Shown here one piece after another: positions 23,639 through 31,379 of a stretch of 52,119 nt of DNA. This DNA is from Pseudomonadota bacterium (GTDB lineage: Bacteria > Pseudomonadota > Gammaproteobacteria > Burkholderiales > Burkholderiaceae_C). The notes under the pieces were generated by a model, which ran no database searches, was not told the origin of the DNA, and saw nothing but the letters and a program-made list of their open reading frames with translations. Where the stretch lies: contig JAKOZT010000109.1 in the NCBI GenBank assembly GCA_029779845.1, positions 1 to 52,119 on the forward strand, given 5' to 3'. The position numbers and the translations under genes were made by a program. Each line of letters opens with the position of its first letter. Positions within the stretch are counted from its first letter, which is position 1.

Positions 23639-25665
23639 GCACGCTTCCCGAGCCTCAGATTCTCAGATTCACTCGCTGGCTGGCCGAAAACCGCGGCCTG
23701 CAATTCGATGCGACCACCGTCGAGGGCTACGACAGGTTGTGGCGCTGGTCGGTCACCGAGCTGGAAGCCTTCTGGGGCGCGGTCTGGGACTATTTCGCGA
23801 TCGAGTCGCCGACGCCTTGTGCGCGCGTGCTCGCCGATGCGGCGATGCCCGGCGCGCGCTGGTTCGAGGGCGCGCAGCTGAACTACGCGCAGCAGGTGTT
23901 CCGCCATGCCGACGCGGCGCACGCGGCCGGCCACCCGGCGCTCGTGTTCCAGAACGAGCGGATGCGCGCGCGCGGCGAGCTGCAGCAAATCTCGTGGCCC
24001 GAGCTGCGCCGCCAGGTGGCCTCGCTCGCCGCCGCATTGCGCGGCATGGGCGTGCAGCGCGGCGACCGCGTCTGCGCCTTCCTGCCCAACACGCCGCATG
24101 CGATCGTCGCCTTTCTCGCCACCGCGAGCCTGGGCGCGATCTGGTCGGTGTGTTCGCCCGACATGGGGCCGCTGGCGGTGCTGGACCGCTTCCGCCAGAT
24201 CGAGCCCAAGGTGCTGATCGGCGTCGACGGCTACGTCTACGGCGGCGCGGAGCACGACCGCCTGCCGGTGCTGCGCCAATTGCTGGCCGAACTGCCGAGC
24301 GTGCAGCACGCCGTGCTGCTGCGCTACCGCGATGAAGGAGCGGATGCGTCCGCGCTCGCGGCGCCGGGGCGCACGCTGCACGACTTCGCCGCGCTGACTG
24401 CGAACGACGTGCCCTTCGAACCCGAGTGGCTGCCCTTCGACCACCCGCTGTGGGTGGTCTATTCCAGCGGCACCACCGGCCTGCCCAAGCCCATCGTGCA
24501 CGGCCACGGCGGCATCGTGCTGGAGTCGCTGAAGATGGGCACGCTGCACAACAACCTCGGCGCCAGCGTCGAGACCGGCGACCGCTACCACTGGTACAGC
24601 TCGACCGGCTGGATCATGTGGAACACCCAGCCCGGCGCGCTGCTCGGCGGCGTGACGGTGTGCATCTACGACGGCAACCCCGGCACGCCCGACCTGGGCA
24701 CGCTGTGGCGCTTCGCCGCCGACGCCGGCGCGACCTTCTTCGGCGCCGGCGCGGCCTACTACGCGAGCTGCATGAAGGCCGGCATCGCACCGATGCAGGT
24801 GGCCGACTTGTCGAAGCTGCGCGCGATCGGCTCCACCGGCTCGCCGCTGGCCAGCGACGCCTACCACTGGATCTGGGCGCATTTGCCGCAGATGGACGGC
24901 CAGCGCATCTGGCTCACGCCGATCTGCGGCGGCACCGACTTCGCCGGCGCCTTCCTCGCCGGCCTGCCCACGCTGCCGGTGGTCGAAGGCGAGATGCAAT
25001 GCCGCTGCCTGGGCGCCGCGGTGCAGGCCTGGAGCGAACCCGATGCGAGCGGGCGCGGCCGCGAACTGGTCGACGAAGTCGGCGAGCTGGTGTGCGTGCA
25101 GCCGATGCCGTCGATGCCGCTGCGCTTCTGGAACGACGCGGGCAACAAGCGCTATCTCGACAGCTACTTCGACATGTACCCGGGCGTCTGGAGGCATGGC
25201 GACTGGCTGCGCATCACGCCGCGCGGCGGCGCGATCGTCTACGGCCGCAGCGACGCCACCATCAACCGCCACGGCATCCGCATGGGCACGGCCGAGCTGT
25301 ACCGCGCGGTGGACGCGCAGCCCGAGGTGCTCGACAGCCTGGTGGTCGACCTCGAATACCTGGGCCGCGAGAGCTACATGCCCCTCTTCGTGGTGCTGCG
25401 CGAGGGCGCGGTGCTCGACGAGGCGCTGGCCGGGCGGCTCAAGCAGGCGATCAAGCAGGCGCTGTCGGCGCGCCACGTGCCCAACGAAATCTTCCAGGTC
25501 AGCGCGATCCCGCGCACGCTGTCGGGCAAGAAGATGGAGCTGCCGGTCAAGAAGCTGCTGATGGGCACGCCGCCCGAGCAGGTGTTCAAGCTCGACGCGA
25601 TGGCCAATGCCGACAGCGTGGAATGGTTCGCCGGCTTCGCGGCGCGGCGGGCGGCCGCCGGCTAG
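23635..25665 (+). CDS. Acetoacetate--CoA ligase (acetoacetyl-CoA synthetase)
   Basis: 676 aa, the usual length for this ANL adenylating enzyme, which turns acetoacetate, ATP and CoA into acetoacetyl-CoA in the cytoplasm. The family-specific N-terminal extension is present (LRFTRWLAENRGLQF, then WSVTELEAFWGAVWDYF). The P-loop YSSGTTGLPKPIVHGHGG starts at residue 276. The hinge/A8 region YGRSDATINRHGIRMGTAELY and the A10 lysine segment LSGKKMELPVKKLL complete it. The start overlaps the stop of binding protein 3, so it is the fourth gene of that operon. Why a ketone-body activating enzyme is coupled to a peptide-type transporter is unclear. It ends before a double palindrome. Confidence 0.95.
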   Translation: MSTLPEPQILRFTRWLAENRGLQFDATTVEGYDRLWRWSVTELEAFWGAVWDYFAIESPTPCARVLADAAMPGARWFEGAQLNYAQQVFRHADAAHAAGHPALVFQNERMRARGELQQISWPELRRQVASLAAALRGMGVQRGDRVCAFLPNTPHAIVAFLATASLGAIWSVCSPDMGPLAVLDRFRQIEPKVLIGVDGYVYGGAEHDRLPVLRQLLAELPSVQHAVLLRYRDEGADASALAAPGRTLHDFAALTANDVPFEPEWLPFDHPLWVVYSSGTTGLPKPIVHGHGGIVLESLKMGTLHNNLGASVETGDRYHWYSSTGWIMWNTQPGALLGGVTVCIYDGNPGTPDLGTLWRFAADAGATFFGAGAAYYASCMKAGIAPMQVADLSKLRAIGSTGSPLASDAYHWIWAHLPQMDGQRIWLTPICGGTDFAGAFLAGLPTLPVVEGEMQCRCLGAAVQAWSEPDASGRGRELVDEVGELVCVQPMPSMPLRFWNDAGNKRYLDSYFDMYPGVWRHGDWLRITPRGGAIVYGRSDATINRHGIRMGTAELYRAVDAQPEVLDSLVVDLEYLGRESYMPLFVVLREGAVLDEALAGRLKQAIKQALSARHVPNEIFQVSAIPRTLSGKKMELPVKKLLMGTPPEQVFKLDAMANADSVEWFAGFAARRAAAG

Positions 25666-25689
25666 CGCCGGGCCGCTCCCAAGCAGCCG

Positions 25690-25734
25690 GCGACCCCCTC
25701 GGGGGGTGGCCGCGGTACGCCGCGGCCGGGGGCG
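25690..25734. repeat. Twin palindrome between convergent genes
   Basis: ACCCCCTCGGGGGGT is followed by GGCCGCGG/CCGCGGCC with a TACG loop (8-bp stem), in the 78-nt gap between the convergent acetoacetyl-CoA synthetase and flavin reductase genes. It resembles the unit at 16141-16173 in layout. It may act as a non-canonical terminator, although there is no T-run. Confidence 0.5.
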
Positions 25735-25743
25735 CCATCACCA

Positions 25744-26241
25744 TCACAGAGGTAGCTCGGTGTAGTAGCGCCCGCCGTGAAAGATCAGCGGCTGCGCGCC
25801 GGCGCGGTGCGTGCAGCGCTCGACCTCGCCGACGAAGATCACGTGGTCGCCCTCGTCGTAGCGGCTGCGGTTGAAGCATTCGAACACCGCCGCCGCGCCT
25901 TCGATCAGCGGCGCGCCGGCCGTGCCCTCGTGCCAGACGACGCCGGCGAAGCGGTCGATCTGCTTGGCCGCGAAGCGCTCGGCCAGCGCGTGCTGGTCGG
26001 CCGCGAGGATGTTGATCGCGTAGTGAGAGCCGGCGTGGAAGGCCGGCATCGAGCCGGCGCGGCGCGACAGGCTCCACAGCACCAGCGGAGGCGTCAGCGA
26101 CACCGAGTTGAACGAGTTGGCCGTCAGGCCGACCGGCGCGCCGTCGGCGCCGCGCGCGGTGACGATCGTCACGCCGGTGGCGAACATGCCCAGCGCGGCG
26201 CGGAATTCGAGCGAGGAGAAGGAGGGCGAACGCGCCTGCAT
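25744..26241 (-). CDS. Flavin reductase-like (DIM6/NTAB) FMN-binding protein
   Basis: 165 aa single-domain flavin reductase family protein with a split-barrel FMN-binding fold. Hallmarks: FRAALGMFATGVTIVTARG, then VGLTANSFNSVSLTPPLVLWSL and HYAINIL. Such proteins reduce FMN or FAD with NAD(P)H, often for a two-component monooxygenase, or act alone. No monooxygenase gene is adjacent. It is divergent from the sigma factor gene; the gap contains the 12-bp triple repeat. Confidence 0.92.
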   Translation of the reverse strand: MQARSPSFSSLEFRAALGMFATGVTIVTARGADGAPVGLTANSFNSVSLTPPLVLWSLSRRAGSMPAFHAGSHYAINILAADQHALAERFAAKQIDRFAGVVWHEGTAGAPLIEGAAAVFECFNRSRYDEGDHVIFVGEVERCTHRAGAQPLIFHGGRYYTELPL

Positions 26242-26280
26242 GCCGCGGATTCTCGCGCAGCGCGGCGAGCCGCCGTGCGT

Positions 26281-26315
26281 GCGGGGAATAGCGCGGGGAA
26301 TAGCGCGGGGAATAA
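26281..26315. repeat. Three tandem copies of a 12-bp unit upstream of the ECF sigma gene
   Basis: The unit GCGGGGAATAGC occurs at 26281-26292 and 26293-26304, with a third copy (GCGGGGAATAA) at 26305-26315. It lies in the divergent control region between flavin reductase and the sigma factor, 28 nt before the GTG start. Each copy contains GGGAATA, which could be read as an ECF-type -35 (GGAA-like) or an operator. Confidence 0.8.
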
Positions 26316-26342
26316 TCCGCCCCAGCCTGCCGTAGGCCTCGT

Positions 26343-26864
26343 GTGAACGCCGCTCCCCCCGCCTTCCGCCAGCAGCTGCTGGGCACCATCCCGCGGCTGC
26401 GGCGCTACGCGCGCTCGCTGCTGTTCGATGCTGGCGCCGCCGACGACCTGGTGCAGACCACGCTGGAGCGCGCGCTCGCGCACTGGCACCAGTTCGACCA
26501 GCGCCGCGACATCCTGGTGTGGACGCTGGCGATCGCGCACAACGCCTTCATGGACGAGCGCCGGCGCGAGCGGCGCGTCGGTTGGGCCGGCGGCGACGAG
26601 GTGGTCGATGCGCTGCCGGCGGTCGGCAACGACATCGGCCTGCGCATCGACCTGCTGGCCGCGCTGGCGCGATTGCCCGTCGAGCAGCGCCAGCCGCTGC
26701 TGCTCGTCACGCTCGAACAGCTCAGCTACGCCGAATGCGCCGAGGTGCTGGGCATCCCGATCGGCACGGTGATGTCGCGCATCTCGCGCGCGCGCACGGC
26801 GCTGCGCGAATTGCTCGACGGCCGCACGCCGCCCGCTTCGCGCGGATTGCGCCGCGTGGTGTGA
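26343..26864 (+). CDS. ECF-type RNA polymerase sigma factor
   Basis: 173 aa, typical ECF size, with sigma-2 (about 10-75: RLRRYARSLLFDAGAADDLVQTTLERAL, then DILVWTLAIAHNAFMDERRR) and sigma-4 (about 105-160: LPVEQRQPLLLVTLEQLSYAECAEVLGI, then GTVMSRISRARTALRELL). The start is GTG at 26343. It directs core polymerase to a small regulon, probably including its own promoter. The next gene encodes its likely membrane anti-sigma factor. Confidence 0.93.
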   Translation: MNAAPPAFRQQLLGTIPRLRRYARSLLFDAGAADDLVQTTLERALAHWHQFDQRRDILVWTLAIAHNAFMDERRRERRVGWAGGDEVVDALPAVGNDIGLRIDLLAALARLPVEQRQPLLLVTLEQLSYAECAEVLGIPIGTVMSRISRARTALRELLDGRTPPASRGLRRVV

Positions 26865-26886
26865 AAGCCTCTCGAATCTCCGAACC

Positions 26887-27723
26887 ATGAACGCCCCGAA
26901 CGCCATCACCGACTCGCAACTCAGCGCCTGGCTGGACGACCAGCTCGACGGCGAGGCGCGCGCGCGCGTCGAAGCCTGGCTGCACGAACATCCCGACGAC
27001 GCCGCGCGCGTGCGCCTGTGGGCCGCCGACGCCGAAGCGCTGCGCGCGCGCCTCGATGCGGTGCTGCAAGAGCCGGTGCCGGCGCGGCTCGAACAAGCCG
27101 TGTGGCGGCGCCGTCCCGCCGCCTTCGCCGGCTGGCAGCGCTGGGCGGCGGGCCTCGCGATCTTCGCGCTCGGCGGCGTGGTGGGCGCCGGGCTGATGTG
27201 GCGCAGCGCCGAGCGCGCCGGTGCACGCGCCGTGCAAGCGGCGCAGGCGAACGGCCAGGGCTGGGTGCAGCGCGCCGCCGTGGCGCACCGCGTCTACGTG
27301 CCCGAAGTGCGCCACCCGGTGGAAGTGAAGGCGCAGGAGGAGCACCTCGCGCGCTGGCTGACGCGCCGGCTCGAGATGCCGGTGAAGCTGTTCGACCTGC
27401 GCGCGCAGGGCTTCGAGCTGGTCGGCGGCCGCCTGCTGCCCGATGCCAAGGGGCCGAGCGCGCAGCTGATGTACCAGGCGGTCGGCGAAGCCGCACCCGG
27501 CGCCGCGCCGCTGCGCGTGACCGTCTACCTGCGCAAGCCCGAAGACGGCACGCCCGCCGCGTTCCGCTACGAGCAGCAGGGCGCCACGGGCCTGTTCTAC
27601 TGGGTCGAAGGCGCCAGCCCCGGCCGCCCGGCCTGCGGCTACGCCATCGTCGGCGAGCTGCCGCGCGACAAGCTGCTCGCGCTGGCGGAGGCGATCGAGC
27701 GGCAGCAGGGCGGGCCGGGATAA
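26887..27723 (+). CDS. Membrane anti-sigma factor (transmembrane, non-zinc type)
   Basis: 278 aa. The cytoplasmic N-terminus (about 1-90: SQLSAWLDDQLDGEARARVEAWLHEHPDDA) resembles anti-sigma domains but lacks the HxxxCxxC zinc motif. One transmembrane helix lies at about 92-112 (WAAGLAIFALGGVVGAGLMW), followed by a periplasmic domain of about 165 residues with no recognised fold. It should hold the upstream ECF factor inactive at the membrane until the periplasmic part senses a signal. Its TAA is directly followed by the AmpG start, so all three are probably one operon. Confidence 0.88.
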   Translation: MNAPNAITDSQLSAWLDDQLDGEARARVEAWLHEHPDDAARVRLWAADAEALRARLDAVLQEPVPARLEQAVWRRRPAAFAGWQRWAAGLAIFALGGVVGAGLMWRSAERAGARAVQAAQANGQGWVQRAAVAHRVYVPEVRHPVEVKAQEEHLARWLTRRLEMPVKLFDLRAQGFELVGGRLLPDAKGPSAQLMYQAVGEAAPGAAPLRVTVYLRKPEDGTPAAFRYEQQGATGLFYWVEGASPGRPACGYAIVGELPRDKLLALAEAIERQQGGPG

Positions 27724-29271
27724 TTGGCCCCCGTGTCGCCTCCTTCCCGCCCGCTCGCGCAGCGCCTCGCCGCCTGGCACCGCCTCCTCGTCGTCACCCT
27801 GCTCGGCTTCGCCAGCGGCCTGCCGCTGGCCCTCACCGGCCAGGCGATGCAGGCTTGGCTGAGCATGGCGGGGCTGGACGTGGCGACCATCGGCTTCCTC
27901 AGCCTGGTCGGCCTGCCCTACACCTTCAAGTTCCTGTGGGCGCCGCTGATGGACCGCTTCGAGCTGCCCTGGCTGGGCCGGCGCCGCGGCTGGCTGGTGA
28001 TCACGCAGCTCGCGCTGGCCGGCACGCTGCTGGCGATGGCCGCCACCTCGCCCACCGACGCCACGCGCGCCTTCGCGCTGCTGGCGGTGGCGGTGGCCTT
28101 CGTCTCGGCGTCGCAGGACGTGGTGATCGACGCCTACCGCACCGACCTGCTGCCGGTGGCCGAGCGCGGCCTGGGCTCGTCGCTGAACGTGCTCGGCTAT
28201 CGCCTCGCGATGATCGTCTCCGGCGGCCTCGCGCTGATCTGGACCGACCCGACCCAGGGCGGCGGCTGGAGCTGGCCCGAGGTCTATCGCTTCATGGCCG
28301 GCGTGATGGTCGCTGCCGCCGTGGTGTCCGCGCTGCTGCTGCCGCGCCTGGCGCACGCCGCGCGGCCGCACACCGATGCACGGCATGACCTGATCGGCTT
28401 CTTCGCGCTCGTCGTCGCGGTGGCGGCCGGCGTGCTGCTCACCGACCGCGTCGTCGCGCCGCTGCTGCGCGCGCTGCTGCCCGGCGCGCCGCGCTGGGCC
28501 GACCTGCTCGCGCTGCTGGCCGGCATCGCGATCACGCTGCCGCTGGCCGCCTTCGCGGCGCGCCGCGCGCGCTTCGAGACGCTGCTGTCGGGCCTCGCGA
28601 ACTACTTCGCGCAGCCCGGCGCGGCGGCCTTCCTCGCCTTCATCGTGCTCTACAAGCTCGGCGACGCCTTCGCCGGCTCGCTGATGACGCCCTTCCTGCT
28701 CAAGAGCATGGCCTTCGCGCCGGCCGAGGTCGGCGTGGTCAACAAGGTGATCGGGCTGTGGCTGACGATCGCCGGCGCGCTCGTCGGCGGCGCGCTGATG
28801 CTCAAGCTCGGGCTGTGGCGCGCGCTGCTCGCCTTCGGCGTGCTGCAGATGGCCAGCAACCTCGGCTTCTGGTGGCTGGCGGTGAACGGCAAGGGCGTGC
28901 TGCCCGGCATCGTGATCCCGGCGTTCGACTGGGGCTTCGTCAAGCTCGCCGCCGCCACGCCGGTGGACGGCGGGCTCCTGATGGTGATCGCCTTCGAGAA
29001 CCTCTCCGGTGGCATGGGCACGGCGGCGTTCGTCGCCTTCCTGATGAGCCTGTGCAACCAGCGCTTCACCGCCACGCAGTTCGCGCTGCTGTCGGCCTTC
29101 GCGTCGGTGGGGCGCGTGTGGGTAGGTCCGCTGGCCGGCGTGCTGGCCGAGGCGATCGGCTGGCCGAGCTTCTTCCTGATCTCGACGCTGGCCGCGCTGC
29201 CGGCGTTGTGGATGCTGTGGTGGCTGCGCGCGCCGCTGCGCGCGCTGGAAGCCGGGCCCAAGACCCCTTGA
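27724..29271 (+). CDS. ampG: AmpG-family muropeptide MFS permease
   Basis: 515 aa with twelve to fourteen helices, MFS fold. The AmpG-type N-terminus LLGFASGLPLALTGQAMQAWL and the GLPYTFKFLWAPLMDRF segment are well conserved. It imports anhydro-muropeptides released during peptidoglycan turnover for recycling, and in many species this influences AmpR-controlled beta-lactamase. The start is uncertain: TTG at 27724 immediately after the previous stop, or GTG at 27733. Its position as third gene behind an ECF sigma and membrane anti-sigma suggests control by envelope stress. Confidence 0.92.
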   Translation: MAPVSPPSRPLAQRLAAWHRLLVVTLLGFASGLPLALTGQAMQAWLSMAGLDVATIGFLSLVGLPYTFKFLWAPLMDRFELPWLGRRRGWLVITQLALAGTLLAMAATSPTDATRAFALLAVAVAFVSASQDVVIDAYRTDLLPVAERGLGSSLNVLGYRLAMIVSGGLALIWTDPTQGGGWSWPEVYRFMAGVMVAAAVVSALLLPRLAHAARPHTDARHDLIGFFALVVAVAAGVLLTDRVVAPLLRALLPGAPRWADLLALLAGIAITLPLAAFAARRARFETLLSGLANYFAQPGAAAFLAFIVLYKLGDAFAGSLMTPFLLKSMAFAPAEVGVVNKVIGLWLTIAGALVGGALMLKLGLWRALLAFGVLQMASNLGFWWLAVNGKGVLPGIVIPAFDWGFVKLAAATPVDGGLLMVIAFENLSGGMGTAAFVAFLMSLCNQRFTATQFALLSAFASVGRVWVGPLAGVLAEAIGWPSFFLISTLAALPALWMLWWLRAPLRALEAGPKTP

Positions 29272-29293
29272 CCGGGATCGATCGGGAATGCCG

Positions 29294-29299
29294 TAGATT
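29294..29299 (+). promoter_or_regulatory. -10-like TAGATT, 7 nt before M48 protease start
   Basis: TAGATT follows a TTGACC at 29268-29273 (20-bp spacing). Only 7 nt separate it from the ATG, and there is no Shine-Dalgarno sequence. Confidence 0.35.
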
Positions 29300-29306
29300 G
29301 CGCGCC

Positions 29307-30218
29307 ATGAACAAAAACCGCTTCCGCACCGATGCCGAGCTGACCCTGCCCGCGCTGGCGCACGCGCGTGGCTGCCGCTGCGCGCTGCACGCGCGGCGCT
29401 TGTTCACCGGCGGCCTGCTCGCCGCCGCTGCGCTGCCCGCGCTGGCGCGCGAGGGCGTGGACGTGGGCAAGCGCTCGAGCTTCTCGAAGCTGGTGTCGGC
29501 CGACCAGATCGAGCAGGCCGCCGCCACGCAGTACCTGCAGCTGCGCCAGGAGGCCGCCTCGAAGAGCGCGCTGGCGCCCGACGACAACCCGCAGCTGATC
29601 CGCCTGCGCGCCATCGCGCAGCGCATCATCCCCTTCACCTACGAGTGGAACTCGCGCGCGCGCAGCTGGAAGTGGGAGGTCAGCCTGATCGGCAGCAAGG
29701 AGCTGAACGCCTTCTGCATGCCCGGCGGCAAGATCGCCTTCTACTACGGCATCCTGCAGCAGCTGCAGTTGAACGACGACGAGGTGGCGATGATCATGGG
29801 CCACGAGGCGGCGCACGCGCTGCGCGAGCACGCGCGCGAGCGCATGGGCAAGACCGCCGCGACGCGCGGCGCGATCGAGATCGGCGCCGCGCTGTTCGGC
29901 CTGGGCAACACCGGCCGGCTGGCGGCCGACCTCGGCGGCCAGCTGCTGACGCTGAAGTTCAGCCGCGAGGACGAGGCCGAGGCCGACCTGGTCGGCCTCG
30001 AGCTGGCCGCGCGCGCCGGCTACGACCCGCACGCCGGCGTGACGCTGTGGCAGAAGATGGCGCAGGCCTCCAAGGGCGCCCCGCCGGAATTCATGAGCAC
30101 GCACCCTTCGGGCCCCTCGCGCATCCAGGACATCCAGAAGAACCTGCCCAAGGTGCTGCCGCTGTACCAGCGCGCGCCCAAGCCGGCGCAGCGCTTCGAG
30201 CCGCCGAAGAAGGCCTGA
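29307..30218 (+). CDS. M48-family periplasmic zinc metalloprotease
   Basis: 303 aa. A 29-residue basic preamble precedes an RR-containing signal (ARRLFTGGLLAAAALPALA), giving a Tat-like leader longer than usual. The catalytic HEAAH (H166, E167, H170) and the downstream EDEAEADLVGLE supplying the third zinc ligand are intact. Homologues such as BepA/LoiP act in outer-membrane protein quality control, but there is no TPR domain, so this is the short LoiP/YcaL-like class. It is the last plus-strand gene before two minus-strand genes. Confidence 0.92.
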   Translation: MNKNRFRTDAELTLPALAHARGCRCALHARRLFTGGLLAAAALPALAREGVDVGKRSSFSKLVSADQIEQAAATQYLQLRQEAASKSALAPDDNPQLIRLRAIAQRIIPFTYEWNSRARSWKWEVSLIGSKELNAFCMPGGKIAFYYGILQQLQLNDDEVAMIMGHEAAHALREHARERMGKTAATRGAIEIGAALFGLGNTGRLAADLGGQLLTLKFSREDEAEADLVGLELAARAGYDPHAGVTLWQKMAQASKGAPPEFMSTHPSGPSRIQDIQKNLPKVLPLYQRAPKPAQRFEPPKKA

Positions 30219-30230
30219 GCCGATTCCTCC

Positions 30231-30605
30231 TCACTGCGGCACCAGCGCGATCACCTCGCCATTGCTGGTGCGGCGTATCCACACCGTGGCGTCCTGCAGG
30301 CGGGCTTCGCTGCAGCCGCCGTTGGCGCGCTGCCACTGCACGCACAGCTGCGTGCCCTCCACCGACCAGCGGCCGGTGTCGCTCGAGCCCGTCGTGGTGT
30401 TGAGAAAGGCGTAGCCGTCGTCCTTGAATTCGAGCCGCCAGGCCGGCCCCTGCGCCGGCTTGGCGCGCAGCACCTTGCCGGCGACGGCGGCCTGCAGCGC
30501 GGCGGGCGCGACGGACTGGGCGGTGGGCGGGAACTCCGAGGGCGGCGCGGATTGCGCCGCGGCGAGGGCGGGGGCGAAGGCCAGGGTGAGGAAGCGTGCG
30601 CGCAT
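30231..30605 (-). CDS. Small secreted protein of unknown function
   Basis: 124 aa with a Sec signal peptide (RARFLTLAFAPALAAAQS). The start at 30605 has AGGAG 7 nt upstream. The mature part is a single predicted beta domain containing AWRLEFKDDGYAFLNTTTG, GRWSVEGTQLCVQW and two cysteines that could form a disulfide. The pattern (residual growth of strands ending in W/Y, 'GRWSVEGTQLCVQW') is typical of small lipocalin-like periplasmic proteins, but I do not recognise a named family. Confidence 0.8.
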   Translation of the reverse strand: MRARFLTLAFAPALAAAQSAPPSEFPPTAQSVAPAALQAAVAGKVLRAKPAQGPAWRLEFKDDGYAFLNTTTGSSDTGRWSVEGTQLCVQWQRANGGCSEARLQDATVWIRRTSNGEVIALVPQ

Positions 30606-30701
30606 GAGGTTCTCCTGAGGCTGAGGCAGCCGGCAACACCGGCTCGCACGCATGCTGGCGCACCGGCACGCGCGCCGCATCCCCCGAACTGATGAGGCGG
30701 C

Positions 30702-31343
30702 TCAGGTGCCGCCGACGAACGGATTGCTGCGCCGCTCCTGCCCGAACGTGCTCTGCGGCCCGTGGCCGGGCGTGAAGCGCACCGCATCGCCGAGCGGCCA
30801 CAGCCGCGTCGTGATCGAACGCACCAGCGTATCGAAATCGCCCTGCGGGAAGTCGGTGCGGCCGATGCCGCCGGCGAACAGCACGTCGCCGACGAAGGCG
30901 TGCTGCGTGCTCGGTTCGTAGAACACCACATGGCCCGGCGTGTGGCCGGGGCAGTGGCGCACCTGCAGCTCGCAGCCGCCGATGCGCACCGTGTCGCCGT
31001 CGTGCAGCCAGCGCGTCGGCGTGAACGGCTCGGCCTCGGGGAAGCCGAACATGCGGCTTTGCTGCGGCAGCGCGGCTATCCAGAACTGGTCGGCCTCGTG
31101 CGGGCCGATCACCGGCAGCCCGAGCGTGCGCGCGAGCGTGCCGGTGGCGCCGGCGTGGTCGATGTGGGCGTGCGTGAGCCAGATCTGCTCGAGCGTCAGG
31201 CCGAGCTCCTTCACCGCACCGAGCAGCACCTCGATGTCGCCGCCGGGGTCGATCACGGCGGCCTGCTTCGTGGCGTCGTCCCACACGAGCGAGCAGTTCT
31301 GCTGGAAGGCGGTGACGGGGAGGGTGCGGTGGCGGAAGCTCAT
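30702..31343 (-). CDS. MBL-fold metallo-hydrolase (glyoxalase II-like)
   Basis: 213 aa. The metal-binding motif THAHIDHAG (H-x-H-x-D-H), the later GHTPGHVVFY, GDVLFAGGIGRTDFP and TPGHGP histidines are all present. The length and GRTDFP..D motif place it with the short glyoxalase-II-like/YcbL hydrolases, which hydrolyse thioesters such as S-lactoylglutathione. The start at 31343 (MSFRHRTLPVTAFQQNC) fits the family; an upstream ATG at 31376 would add 11 residues. Confidence 0.93.
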   Translation of the reverse strand: MSFRHRTLPVTAFQQNCSLVWDDATKQAAVIDPGGDIEVLLGAVKELGLTLEQIWLTHAHIDHAGATGTLARTLGLPVIGPHEADQFWIAALPQQSRMFGFPEAEPFTPTRWLHDGDTVRIGGCELQVRHCPGHTPGHVVFYEPSTQHAFVGDVLFAGGIGRTDFPQGDFDTLVRSITTRLWPLGDAVRFTPGHGPQSTFGQERRSNPFVGGT

Positions 31344-31379
31344 GGCAGAAAGCACGCGATGCTGGAGCGCTAACACGAG

